A program made the translations under genes and the position numbers. Below, one piece after another: positions 1-7,971 of a stretch of DNA of 64,000 bases. The DNA is from Bacteroidales bacterium. GTDB taxonomy: Bacteria > Bacteroidota > Bacteroidia > Bacteroidales > Marinilabiliaceae. The stretch covers positions 46,057 to 110,056 of the forward strand of contig JAFPZF010000068.1 of assembly GCA_017417385.1 (NCBI GenBank), in the 5' to 3' direction. The notes under the pieces are model-generated. The model had not been told where the DNA came from. It saw nothing but the letters and a program-made list of their open reading frames with translations, and searched no databases. Position 1 is the first letter of the stretch. Every line of letters starts with the position of its first letter.

Positions 1-1
1 C

Positions 2-1381
2 GGGAACGAGAGCCATAAGTTCAGCATGAGGGACGGGGTCATCTATTTTGGGCAGCCGAATGCCGTAAACATGATAAGCACGGACGAGGTGACGTTCAAC
101 ACGAAGATGCCGAAGACGTTTGTCTCTGAGGTGTTGTATGGGCAGAGTGGAAGCGAGAAGATGATGAAGATGGCGAATGACTCGACGTATTACAGCAAGT
201 ACTTGATGTATGCGTCGGTTAAGGTCGAGCTATCGTCGTCGGACTTCACGACGCCGAGTCGAAATCGGTACATGTATAAGATAGACGACGGAGAGTGGAC
301 GCTGCTCTCTGGGACGAACGAGATAATAATATCGGGAATTCTGCCGGGACTGTATCGGGTGCGCGTCCGGTCGACGAATGCGGACAACACGTGGAGTTAC
401 CACATAAAGACAGTGTACATAGACATCAAGTCGCCTATGTGGCTATCACGTCCGGCGATGATATTCTACAGCATACTGTTGATGGCGGTGGCGTGGTTGC
501 TATTGAACATGCGGTTCAGGGCGATGAATGCGAGGATGCGTCAGGCGGAGGACGAGGCGAGGGCGAAGCGACTTGTCGAGGCGCAGAGAAACAAGCTAGC
601 CATGATGAACAGGACGACGACGGACAGCATCAACTATGCTAAGCGCATCCAGGATGCGTTGATCCCGAAGGAGGAGCAGTTCGTCGACCGGTTCAATCAG
701 TTGTTCGTCCTGTTCAGGCCGAAGGACATAGTGAGTGGAGACTTCTACTGCATATATTACAGGGACGGAAAGACCTTTGTCGTCAGTGCGGACTGCACGG
801 GGCATGGCGTCCCGGGCGCGTTCATCTCCATATTGGGAATCACGCAGTTGAACAACATCATCATGCAGCAGAAGGAGGATGATGCGGGGATGATATTGAC
901 GAAGCTACAGAACGAGCTGCACGATGCGGTGTTCAAGACAGAGAGCGAGGAGTTCAATGATGGAATGGATATAACGGTGTGTGTGGTACATCATGACGAA
1001 TATAAGATTAACTTTGCAGGCGCAATGAACGACATGTTCCTGATCAGGAACAATGAAGTCTTGACGTATCATGGCGACCGGCGTTCGATAGGAACGAACT
1101 TGTCGTGGAGCGGGAGGGTCGAGGTGTCGTTCACGTCTCAGTTCATCGATTGTCAGGGAGGTGATGTGATGTATCTCTGTTCGGATGGTTTCATGGACCA
1201 GTTTGGCGGAGCGGAGCGGAAGAAGTTCAAGATCAGGAGGTTCAAGAACCTACTTTTGAACATACACAAGCTACCGGCGAAGGATCAGAAGATCATGCTC
1301 AACCAGAAGCTCGAGGAATGGAGGGGCGCGCTGGAGCAGACGGATGACGTGAGTGTCATCGGTTTTGAGCCATGGGCATAA
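2..1381 (+). CDS. Sensor protein with Y_Y_Y domain and SpoIIE-type PP2C phosphatase (5' truncated by window)
   Basis: The reading frame is open from base 2, so the gene starts upstream of the window; the first ATG (26) is internal. The visible part begins with the end of a two-component-regulator type propeller, followed by a Y_Y_Y-like beta domain (GDGEWTLL, LPGLYRVRVRSTNADNTWS). Next come one membrane segment near 440-520 (PAMIFYSILLMAVAWLLLNM), a short coiled coil, and a SpoIIE/PP2C phosphatase domain. Metal-binding phosphatase motifs are visible: FRPKDIVSGDFY, SADCTGHGVPGAF, NDGMDITVCV and LCSDGFMDQFGG. In this family a periplasmic sensor controls a cytoplasmic Ser/Thr phosphatase acting on partner-switch proteins; the ligand is unknown. 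It overlaps the region just before waaA and uses the same AGG/GAG-rich codons as its neighbours. Confidence 0.85.
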   Translation, partial: GNESHKFSMRDGVIYFGQPNAVNMISTDEVTFNTKMPKTFVSEVLYGQSGSEKMMKMANDSTYYSKYLMYASVKVELSSSDFTTPSRNRYMYKIDDGEWTLLSGTNEIIISGILPGLYRVRVRSTNADNTWSYHIKTVYIDIKSPMWLSRPAMIFYSILLMAVAWLLLNMRFRAMNARMRQAEDEARAKRLVEAQRNKLAMMNRTTTDSINYAKRIQDALIPKEEQFVDRFNQLFVLFRPKDIVSGDFYCIYYRDGKTFVVSADCTGHGVPGAFISILGITQLNNIIMQQKEDDAGMILTKLQNELHDAVFKTESEEFNDGMDITVCVVHHDEYKINFAGAMNDMFLIRNNEVLTYHGDRRSIGTNLSWSGRVEVSFTSQFIDCQGGDVMYLCSDGFMDQFGGAERKKFKIRRFKNLLLNIHKLPAKDQKIMLNQKLEEWRGALEQTDDVSVIGFEPWA

Positions 1382-1403
1382 AGTGAGGAATCAAAAAGGA
1401 GAG

Positions 1404-2645
1404 ATGTCAAACATAATAGTAACAGCGACGTACTCGTTCTTCATGGGCATGTATGACGCGGTGCTGCCGGTGGCGGCGATATTTAACAGGAAGGCGAAGT
1501 TGCTCGTCTCCGGGAGGAAGGAGACGGAGTCGAAGTTGAAGGAGTATGAAGCTGGGGACGGGTGTGTATGGGTACATGCGGCGTCGCTTGGGGAGTTTGA
1601 GCAGGGTCGTCCGATCATCGAGGCGATCAAGAAGGCGAAGCCGGAGACGCGGATAGTCTTGACGTTCTACTCGCCGTCGGGTTATGAGGTGAGGAAGAAC
1701 TACAAGGAGGCGGACATGGTCTGCTACATGCTAAGTGACCGGAGGGGTAACGCGAAGAAGTTCATAGATGCGGTAAAGCCGAAGGTAGCGTATTTCGTCA
1801 AGTATGAGTTCTGGCATTTCCATCTGGCCGAGTTGAAGAGTCGGAACATACCATTGTATGGGGTGTCGATGATATTCCACAAGGGGCAGCCATTCTTCTC
1901 GGCGTGGGGGGACTGGTTTAGGGACATGCTGAGGGCTTTCACACACATATACGTTCAGGACGAGGCGTCAAAGAAACTGCTTGACTCGATAGGCGTCAAG
2001 GACAACACCGTAGCGGGTGACACGCGATTTGACAGAGTCGGTGCGATAGCTGCGGCTGCGCCGAGGAACGAGATAGTCGAGAAGTTCGTCGGGGGGGCGG
2101 ACATGACGCTTGTAGCCGGGAGCACGTGGCCGCCCGACGAGGAGATATTGATAGACTACATGAAGACGGCGCCGGAGGGGATGAAGTTCGTGATAGCGCC
2201 ACACGAGACGCACGAGTCGAGGGTCGCAAGCCTGATGGAGAAGCTGCCGCTAAAGGCGGAGCGGTATACCAAGGCGACGGAGGCCGTCGGAGAGGCTCGG
2301 GTGCTGGTCGTCGACACCATAGGGTTGCTATCAGGCTTGTACAGGTATGCGAAGATAGCGTATGTCGGCGGAGGCTTTGGCGTCGGGATCCACAACACCC
2401 TCGAGCCGGCGACATTCGGGATACCAGTCATCTTCGGACCTAATCATAAGAAATTCAACGAGGCGTTGAGACTCAAAGAGATTGGCGCGGGATTTGCGGT
2501 AGATAGTACGGACGCATACAAGAAAGTCATGGAGACATTGACGACAGACGAGTCGGTACGGGCTGGTGCTGGACAGGCGGCGGACGCGTACTGCAGGGAT
2601 ATGCGTGGAGCAACAGAGTTAATAATCAAAGAGACCGCATTATGA
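1404..2645 (+). CDS. waaA: 3-deoxy-D-manno-octulosonic acid (Kdo) transferase
   Basis: Transfers Kdo from CMP-Kdo to lipid A precursor at the inner membrane, building the inner core of LPS. About 413 residues, normal for the family. An N-terminal hydrophobic anchor (YSFFMGMYDAVLPVAAIF) is followed by the glycosyltransferase fold, with the conserved VHAASLGEFEQ segment carrying the catalytic Glu, FVKYEFWHFH, and the C-terminal NTLEPATFGIPVIFGPNHKKF nucleotide-sugar region. I place the start at 1404 because AGGAGAG lies just before it and the protein then begins at the membrane anchor; an earlier ATG at 1353 would overlap the phosphatase gene by 29 bases. The stop overlaps the ATG of the next gene (ATGA), which suggests one operon. 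Confidence 0.93.
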   Translation: MSNIIVTATYSFFMGMYDAVLPVAAIFNRKAKLLVSGRKETESKLKEYEAGDGCVWVHAASLGEFEQGRPIIEAIKKAKPETRIVLTFYSPSGYEVRKNYKEADMVCYMLSDRRGNAKKFIDAVKPKVAYFVKYEFWHFHLAELKSRNIPLYGVSMIFHKGQPFFSAWGDWFRDMLRAFTHIYVQDEASKKLLDSIGVKDNTVAGDTRFDRVGAIAAAAPRNEIVEKFVGGADMTLVAGSTWPPDEEILIDYMKTAPEGMKFVIAPHETHESRVASLMEKLPLKAERYTKATEAVGEARVLVVDTIGLLSGLYRYAKIAYVGGGFGVGIHNTLEPATFGIPVIFGPNHKKFNEALRLKEIGAGFAVDSTDAYKKVMETLTTDESVRAGAGQAADAYCRDMRGATELIIKETAL

Positions 2646-3568
2646 AAAGCATTTACAGAGGTTTAGCGTTATTGAGTTTAAGTCTTGGAGTCGTCAGTCA
2701 GGTGGCTGGCCAGTGCCTTAGCGGGGACTGCATCAACGGAGAGAGCAAGCTGAGGGAGGAGAACGGGACAGTGAAGACAGGCATGTTCGTCAACGGATGG
2801 ATGAACGGACCGGGGAAGATAGAGTATGCCAATGGGGACGTCGATGAAGGAAACTTCGAGAATGACATCCTGAACGGAGAGGGGAAGAAGATAAGGACGA
2901 ACGGGATGCGCGAGGAGGGACGTTATAGCAACGGGCAGTTGACATACGGGCTGAAGCAGCTCGTGAACGGGACCAAGATCTTCGGGAATTGGGAAGGCAG
3001 CAACATGACCGGCGAGGGATGGGTAGAGTTTCCGAGCGGCGAGCGATGTGAGGGTATGTTCGTCAACAACAAGTTGAACGGAAGAGGGAAGCGCGAGACG
3101 AAGACCTACAAGGAAGAGGGCGTGTATGTCGATGGAAAGTTGACCGGCGAGGGTGAGCGTACGTCGGTGACGAACTTGAAGTACAAGGGCACGTTTGAGG
3201 CCGGGAACTTCGTTGACGGGACAGTCACGTATCCCGACGGGAGCGTATATACAGGTCCGCTGAAGGGCGACAAGAGAGTTGGCGATGGGATGTACACCTA
3301 CGCCGTTGACGGCTCGGTCTATGTCGGTGGCTTCGTAGCGGACAAGCCGGAGGGCAAGGGCGTCATCAAGTATAAAGACGGGACGATCGTCGAGGCGACG
3401 TTCAAGGCAGACGAGATAGTCGGTAATGCGACCATCAGGTATCCGAACGGTGCGGTGTATGTAGGGCCGGTCGTCAGCAGGAGGCTGAGGCATGGTCAGG
3501 GCATGCTGACGACGCCGGACGGAAAGACCACTCAGGCAACATACGACAAGGACAAGCCAGTCAAGTAA
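2642..3568 (+). CDS. Secreted MORN-repeat protein
   Basis: 308 residues with an N-terminal signal peptide (MKSIYRGLALLSLSLGVVSQVAGQ) followed by roughly ten MORN-type repeats, for example NGPGKIEYANGDVDEGNF, YPDGSVYTGPLKGDKRVGDG and GYVGG-like units through to the C-terminus. MORN repeats form extended beta sheets that often bind lipids or partner proteins; no enzyme domain is present, so the role is unknown. The start ATG overlaps the waaA stop by four bases, so translation is probably coupled, and a link with the cell envelope is a reasonable inference. It ends about 95 bases before glnS. Confidence 0.8.
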   Translation: MKSIYRGLALLSLSLGVVSQVAGQCLSGDCINGESKLREENGTVKTGMFVNGWMNGPGKIEYANGDVDEGNFENDILNGEGKKIRTNGMREEGRYSNGQLTYGLKQLVNGTKIFGNWEGSNMTGEGWVEFPSGERCEGMFVNNKLNGRGKRETKTYKEEGVYVDGKLTGEGERTSVTNLKYKGTFEAGNFVDGTVTYPDGSVYTGPLKGDKRVGDGMYTYAVDGSVYVGGFVADKPEGKGVIKYKDGTIVEATFKADEIVGNATIRYPNGAVYVGPVVSRRLRHGQGMLTTPDGKTTQATYDKDKPVK

Positions 3569-3663
3569 GTAGAGACGTGGCACAGCGGTGGGCGAACAGA
3601 GCCACGCGTGACAGCGTCCGAGCACAAACGAAAGAAAGGAACCAAACAACAACGGAAATAAAA

Positions 3664-5409
3664 ATGGCAAACAACAGCGCAGAGACGGCAGAGAGGCCGG
3701 AGAGTCAGGGCAACTTCATAATCCAGAAGATCGAGGCGGACCTTGCGGAGGGGAAGAATGGCGGCAGGGTACAGACACGATTCCCGCCGGAGCCGAACGG
3801 GTATCTCCACATAGGGCATGCGAAGGCGATAGCGCTAGACTTCGGAGTTGCGAAGAAGTATGGCGGGGTCTGCAATCTGCGTCTTGACGACACGAATCCG
3901 ACGAAGGAGGACACCGAGTATGTCGATGCCATCAAGGCGGACATCGAGTGGCTCGGTTTCAAGTGGGGCAACGTGTACTATGCGAGCGACTATTTCCAGC
4001 AGTTGTGGGATTTCGCAGTAGAGCTCATCAAGAGGGGCAAGGCGTACGTCGATGAGCAGACGGCGGAGCAGATAGCAGAGCAGAAGGGCACGCCGACGCA
4101 GGCAGGCAAGGAGAGCCCGTATAGGAATCGTCCCGTCGAGGAGAGCCTGAAGCTCTTCGAGGAGATGAACAGTGGGCGGATGGAGCCAGGGAAGATGGTC
4201 TTGAGGGCCAAGATAGACATGGCGAATCCGAACATGCACTTCAGGGACCCGATCATCTACAGAGTGTTGAACGTCCCTCATCACAGGACGGGTAGCAAGT
4301 GGAACGCGTATCCAATGTATGACTTTGCTCACGGGCAGAGCGACTACTTCGAGGGCGTCACACATTCGCTTTGCACGCTGGAGTTCGTCGTCCACAGGCC
4401 GCTGTATGACCTCTTCGTCGATTGGCTCAAGGAGACGAGGGGTGAGGACCTGAACGACAACAGGCCGAGGCAGACAGAGTTCAACAAGCTCAACCTCAGC
4501 TACACCCTGATGAGCAAGAGGAACCTGTTGGCACTCGTCAAGAACGGACTCGTCAGCGGGTGGGATGACCCGAGGATGCCGACCATCTGTGGATTCAGGA
4601 GGAGAGGTTACAGTCCCGAGTCGATATTGAAGTTCATAGACAAGATAGGCTACACCACGTTTGACGCGCTGAACGAGATAGCGCTCCTCGAGAGTGCAGT
4701 CAGGGAGGACCTCAACGACAGGGCGACGCGAGTCTCGGCAGTGCTAGACCCAGTCAGGCTCACCGTCGTGAACTATCCAGAGGGACAGGTCGAGGAGATG
4801 GAGGCGGCTAACAATCCGGAGCATCCGGAGGAGGGCAGCCACAAGATAACGTTCAGCAAGCACCTATGGATGGAGAGGGAGGACTTCATGGAGGATGCAC
4901 CGAAGAAGTTCTTCAGGATGACGCCGGGTGGCGAGGTGCGACTCAAGAATGCGTACATCGTCAAGTGCACGGGGTGCAAGAAGGACTCGGAGGGGAACAT
5001 CACGGAGGTACTCTGCGAGTATGACCCAGAGAGCAAGAGTGGGCTGCCGGGAGCGGACAGGAAGGTGAAGGGAACACTTCACTGGCTGAGCGAGGGTCAC
5101 AGCGTCAAGGCCGAGGTCAGGCTGTATGACAGACTCTGGAGAGTCGAGAACCCGAGGGACGAGATGGCGGCCATCATAGAGGCAGAGGGGTGTGAGCCAG
5201 TCGAGGCCATGAAGAAGATCATGAATCCCGACTCGCTTCACATCAAGAAGGAGTGCTATGTCGAGCCGTTTGCGGCGGAGAAGCCAGCGCTCTCGTATCT
5301 CCAGTTCCAGAGGATCGGTTACTTCAACGTCGATCAGGACAGCACGCCTGAGAAGCCAGTCTTTAATAAGACGGTGGGGTTGAAGGATAGCTGGGCTAAG
5401 CAGAAGTAG
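3664..5409 (+). CDS. glnS: Glutaminyl-tRNA synthetase
   Basis: Charges tRNA-Gln with glutamine using ATP. Class I synthetase of about 581 residues. The HIGH-type signature is PPEPNGYLHIGHAKAI, the KMSKS-type signature is TLMSKRNL, and the DDTNP motif in LRLDDTNPTKEDTEYV is typical of the GlnRS/GluRS family. The C-terminal half is the GlnRS anticodon-binding beta-barrel region (SEGHSVKAEVRLYDRLW). The frame is open back to 3577, but 3664 is preferred because it follows an A-rich leader (aacggaaataaaa) and the extra N-terminal stretch does not look like GlnRS. It is followed by a strong terminator, so this closes the first transcription unit. Confidence 0.95.
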   Translation: MANNSAETAERPESQGNFIIQKIEADLAEGKNGGRVQTRFPPEPNGYLHIGHAKAIALDFGVAKKYGGVCNLRLDDTNPTKEDTEYVDAIKADIEWLGFKWGNVYYASDYFQQLWDFAVELIKRGKAYVDEQTAEQIAEQKGTPTQAGKESPYRNRPVEESLKLFEEMNSGRMEPGKMVLRAKIDMANPNMHFRDPIIYRVLNVPHHRTGSKWNAYPMYDFAHGQSDYFEGVTHSLCTLEFVVHRPLYDLFVDWLKETRGEDLNDNRPRQTEFNKLNLSYTLMSKRNLLALVKNGLVSGWDDPRMPTICGFRRRGYSPESILKFIDKIGYTTFDALNEIALLESAVREDLNDRATRVSAVLDPVRLTVVNYPEGQVEEMEAANNPEHPEEGSHKITFSKHLWMEREDFMEDAPKKFFRMTPGGEVRLKNAYIVKCTGCKKDSEGNITEVLCEYDPESKSGLPGADRKVKGTLHWLSEGHSVKAEVRLYDRLWRVENPRDEMAAIIEAEGCEPVEAMKKIMNPDSLHIKKECYVEPFAAEKPALSYLQFQRIGYFNVDQDSTPEKPVFNKTVGLKDSWAKQK

Positions 5410-5454
5410 AAAAAAGTAAGGGAAGTTCCCTAAAGATAGTAAGACAGAGGAATA

Positions 5455-5497
5455 GCGAGTGGGGCAGGTCGGAAGACGCTGTCCCACTCGCAGTTTT
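5455..5497 (+). terminator. Intrinsic terminator after glnS
   Basis: A 13-bp stem (5455-5467 with 5479-5491, one G-U pair) encloses an inner GTC-GGAA-GAC mini-hairpin with a GNRA-type tetraloop, and is followed by AGTTTTTA. It separates the glnS unit from the dcw cluster. Confidence 0.88.
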
Positions 5498-5690
5498 TAT
5501 ATAGGAAATGGGGAAAATAGCGGAAGAGAGGTGGGCGTAGTCCTGCCTTTTTTCGTTTGACAGGGGGAAGAAAACCAGAAGATGACGGGTCGGGGGTGGG
5601 GAGAGGCAAAAGAAGAGGAGGGGGGCAGGGTGGGGGAGAGTGTGAAATCTTAACATTTGTAAAAGCGACTGATTTTCAGAAGGAAAGGGG
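5498..5690. other. Purine-rich intergenic tract before the dcw cluster
   Basis: No gene is seen between glnS and mraZ (5410-5811). From about 5540 to 5645 the + strand is almost all G and A, broken only by short stretches. A possible promoter-like TAACATTTG occurs at 5650-5658, but it has three rather than two bases between TA and TTTG. The tract resembles other gene-free stretches in the left part of the window. Confidence 0.5.
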
Positions 5691-5695
5691 GTGGA

Positions 5696-5753
5696 GTGGG
5701 AGGAAGTGGGGGCGATAGGTGCAAAAAAGTGGGTGAAAGTGGTTGGAAGTGGT
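5696..5753 (+). promoter_or_regulatory. Probable MraZ operator: phased GTGG[GT] boxes
   Basis: GTGGG occurs at 5696 and 5706, and GTGGG, GTGGT and GTGGT occur at 5729, 5739 and 5749. Within each group the boxes are exactly 10 bases apart. In E. coli, MraZ binds TGGG-type direct repeats with five-base gaps just upstream of its own gene, so both the sequence and the position fit autoregulation of the dcw cluster. A TATAATTTTA stretch at 5764-5773, resembling TAnnTTTG with one mismatch, lies just downstream and may be the promoter. The assignment is by pattern only. Confidence 0.72.
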
Positions 5754-5811
5754 TGAATAATGATATAATTTTACGATTGGAAAGTGGAAGACTCCACATT
5801 CGTCTGGAAAC

Positions 5812-6288
5812 ATGAAAGGGTTTACGGGAGACTATAGTGGGCGAGCAGACCAGAAGAACAGGCTGCTGATACCGTCGCGCTTCAAGAGTGTACTTGAAGG
5901 CGAGGGAGAGGGTCGTGCCATAGTCAAGAAAGACCTGTATGAGAAGTGCCTGTTATTGTATCCGATAGGCGTATGGGAGTCGAAGGTCGAGGACCTGCAG
6001 AGCAGGATAGACCCATATAACAGGCAGCACACCCAGTTCATGAGGGAGTTCATCAGGACGACGCAGGAGGTCAGCATGGACGGGAACGGGCGCATATTGC
6101 TGCCGAAGAAGCTCCTCGACATGATAGGGGCGGACAAAGACTTCACGCTACTCGGGTTGCAGGATCACATAGAGATATGGGACACAGCGACATACGAGTC
6201 GTCGAAGTTGACGGAGCAGCAGATATTCGAGTTGTCGGACAGCCTATTTGGCAAGGATAAAAAGGCGAGGGAGTATGGAGCGGAGTGA
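5812..6288 (+). CDS. mraZ: Transcriptional regulator MraZ
   Basis: First gene of the division and wall cluster. 158 residues, normal for MraZ, with two AbrB-like (SpoVT) halves: FTGDYSGRADQKNRLLIPSRF near the N-terminus, and VSMDGNGRILLPKKLLDMIGADKDFTLLGLQDHIEIWD in the second half. MraZ forms ring-shaped oligomers that bind repeated boxes upstream of the cluster, and such boxes are present at 5696-5753. The gene overlaps the preferred rsmH start by 14 bases, so the two are co-transcribed. Confidence 0.95.
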   Translation: MKGFTGDYSGRADQKNRLLIPSRFKSVLEGEGEGRAIVKKDLYEKCLLLYPIGVWESKVEDLQSRIDPYNRQHTQFMREFIRTTQEVSMDGNGRILLPKKLLDMIGADKDFTLLGLQDHIEIWDTATYESSKLTEQQIFELSDSLFGKDKKAREYGAE

Positions 6289-7207
6289 GAAGGAGACATA
6301 TCATGTCCCCGTGTTGCTGAAGGAGTCGGTAGATGCGCTGGGCATACGTCCGGACGGGATCTACGTAGATGTCACGATGGGCGGTGGAGGACATAGTAGG
6401 GAGATACTGAGCAGGCTCGGCCCCAAGGGGCGGCTGATAGCGTTCGACCAGGATTCGGACGCGCTGGCCAATGCGCCGAAGGACGGGCGGCTGACCGTAG
6501 TGCACCATAACTTCAGGTACTTGGCGGACTACATAGGATACATGGGAGTCGGGTATGTCGATGGAGTTCTCGGGGACCTCGGAGTCTCGTCGCACCATTT
6601 TGATGCGGCGGAGAGAGGATTTTCGATAAGGGCAGAGGGTCCGCTCGACATGAGGATGAACAGGGAAGGGCGGGTGACGGCGGCGGACATAGTAGCCACG
6701 TATGACGTCGAGCGTCTGACGGGCATCCTCGCCACATGGGGGGAGGTCAATCAGCCGAAGAGGATAGCTGGTGCGATAGTGAAGGCAAGGGCGGAGGCGC
6801 CGATAGTCAGCACGACAGAGTTGCGTGAGGTCATAGACAGGAACGTGCCTCGCAATGACCAGGGCAAGACCGTCACGAAAGTCTTTCAGGCCCTCAGGAT
6901 AGAGGTGAACAGGGAGATGGACGCGCTGGAGACAATGTTGAGGGGGGCGGTCAGCGTCTTGCGTCCTGGAAGTGGGCGAGTGGTCATGATAGCGTATCAC
7001 AGCCTAGAGGACAGGATGGTCAAGAACCTGATGAGGAGTGGGGACCCGATGAAGAGTGAGCCGGAGAGGGATGCCATCACAGGAGACAGCGACACGCCGT
7101 TTGAGGTGAGCCAGCGCAAGCCGACAGTCCCGAGCTCGGAAGAGATCGAGAGGAATCCGAGGGCGCGGAGTGCTAAGCTGAGATGGGCAGAAAGGAGGGC
7201 GAAATGA
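6275..7207 (+). CDS. rsmH: 16S rRNA (cytosine-1402-N4)-methyltransferase
   Basis: Methylates N4 of C1402 in 16S rRNA using S-adenosylmethionine. About 310 residues. The SAM-binding signature is YVDVTMGGGGHSREIL, followed by GRLIAFDQDSDAL and GVLGDLGVSSHH; the C-terminal MIAYHSLEDRMVKN and RNPRARSAKLR segments are typical of MraW/RsmH. I choose the ATG at 6275; an in-frame TTG at 6248 adds nine residues with no support. The TGA stop overlaps the likely ftsL start (ATGA at 7204). Confidence 0.95.
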   Translation: MERSEKETYHVPVLLKESVDALGIRPDGIYVDVTMGGGGHSREILSRLGPKGRLIAFDQDSDALANAPKDGRLTVVHHNFRYLADYIGYMGVGYVDGVLGDLGVSSHHFDAAERGFSIRAEGPLDMRMNREGRVTAADIVATYDVERLTGILATWGEVNQPKRIAGAIVKARAEAPIVSTTELREVIDRNVPRNDQGKTVTKVFQALRIEVNREMDALETMLRGAVSVLRPGSGRVVMIAYHSLEDRMVKNLMRSGDPMKSEPERDAITGDSDTPFEVSQRKPTVPSSEEIERNPRARSAKLRWAERRAK

Positions 7208-7842
7208 TAGGCATAGAGATAACGGACGACGACGAGAAGATAGAGGAGACGACGAGAGAAATAGACGAGAGGGAAGAGAAGGGGAAGAGGGAAGAGGGGA
7301 AGAAGGACGATAGGGACGAGAGGGGGTTCATAGGAGTCGAGATAGACAGCGACGAGGGGGAAGAAGAGGAGAGTGACGAGGGGGAAGACGAGGGAGAAGA
7401 AGAGGGAGAGAAGGGGGAAGAGAAGGGAGCGAAGGAGGAAAAGGGGAAGAAGGGGGACAAGAAGGAGAAGGCAGAGGGGAAGAGAGAGACGCGGAAGGCG
7501 GAGAGGACTCAGGACGAGGAAGAGGAAAGGGCTGTAGGAGAGTCGTGGTTTCGGGACTTGATGCTCGGCCACATAAGGATGCCCTTTGACCCGTCGTGGA
7601 AGTTCGTCATCTTCATAGTCTTCATCTTTTTCGTCTACATAACGAACCACATAGAGATGGAGTCGAGGATGAGGAGGATCTCGGACTTGACGAGGGCGAT
7701 AAAGGAGTTGAAGTATGAGCATATAACGACTCAGAGCGAGCTGATGAACATGAGCAGACAGAGCGAAGTCCTCAGGCGCGCGGAGGCGGAGAACTTAGGG
7801 CTGCATGAGCTGACGGAGCCACCGCGGATCGTGGAGCGATAG
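7204..7842 (+). CDS. ftsL: FtsL-like division protein with a long charged N-terminal region
   Basis: Assigned by position (between rsmH and ftsI) and architecture: a single membrane segment at residues about 132-150 (KFVIFIVFIFFVYI) followed by a short periplasmic coiled coil (MRRISDLTRAIKELKYE...SEVLRRAEAENLGL), as in the Bacteroidota FtsL family. FtsL joins FtsQ/DivIB and helps activate the FtsW-FtsI synthase. The oddity is the cytoplasmic part: about 130 residues, nearly all Glu, Asp, Lys, Arg and Gly (EEEESDEGEDEGEEEGEKG). FtsL is usually about 100-120 residues in total. I start at 7204, where ATGA overlaps the rsmH stop; 7183 is an alternative that adds seven residues. Confidence 0.82.
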   Translation: MIGIEITDDDEKIEETTREIDEREEKGKREEGKKDDRDERGFIGVEIDSDEGEEEESDEGEDEGEEEGEKGEEKGAKEEKGKKGDKKEKAEGKRETRKAERTQDEEEERAVGESWFRDLMLGHIRMPFDPSWKFVIFIVFIFFVYITNHIEMESRMRRISDLTRAIKELKYEHITTQSELMNMSRQSEVLRRAEAENLGLHELTEPPRIVER

Positions 7843-7971
7843 AGGGAAAGAACGAGGGAGAGAAGGGAGAGAGAAGGGGGAGAGAAGGAAGCAGGGTAGG
7901 AACTAAACACACACTATATATACACAGGGGACCAGACACACTTGTCAACTAACGACGGAAAAACAAAGGCG

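Noticed and set aside
5650..5658. Promoter TAACATTTG upstream of mraZ
   Set aside because: It has three bases rather than two between TA and TTTG, and it lies upstream of the boxes; kept only as a note.
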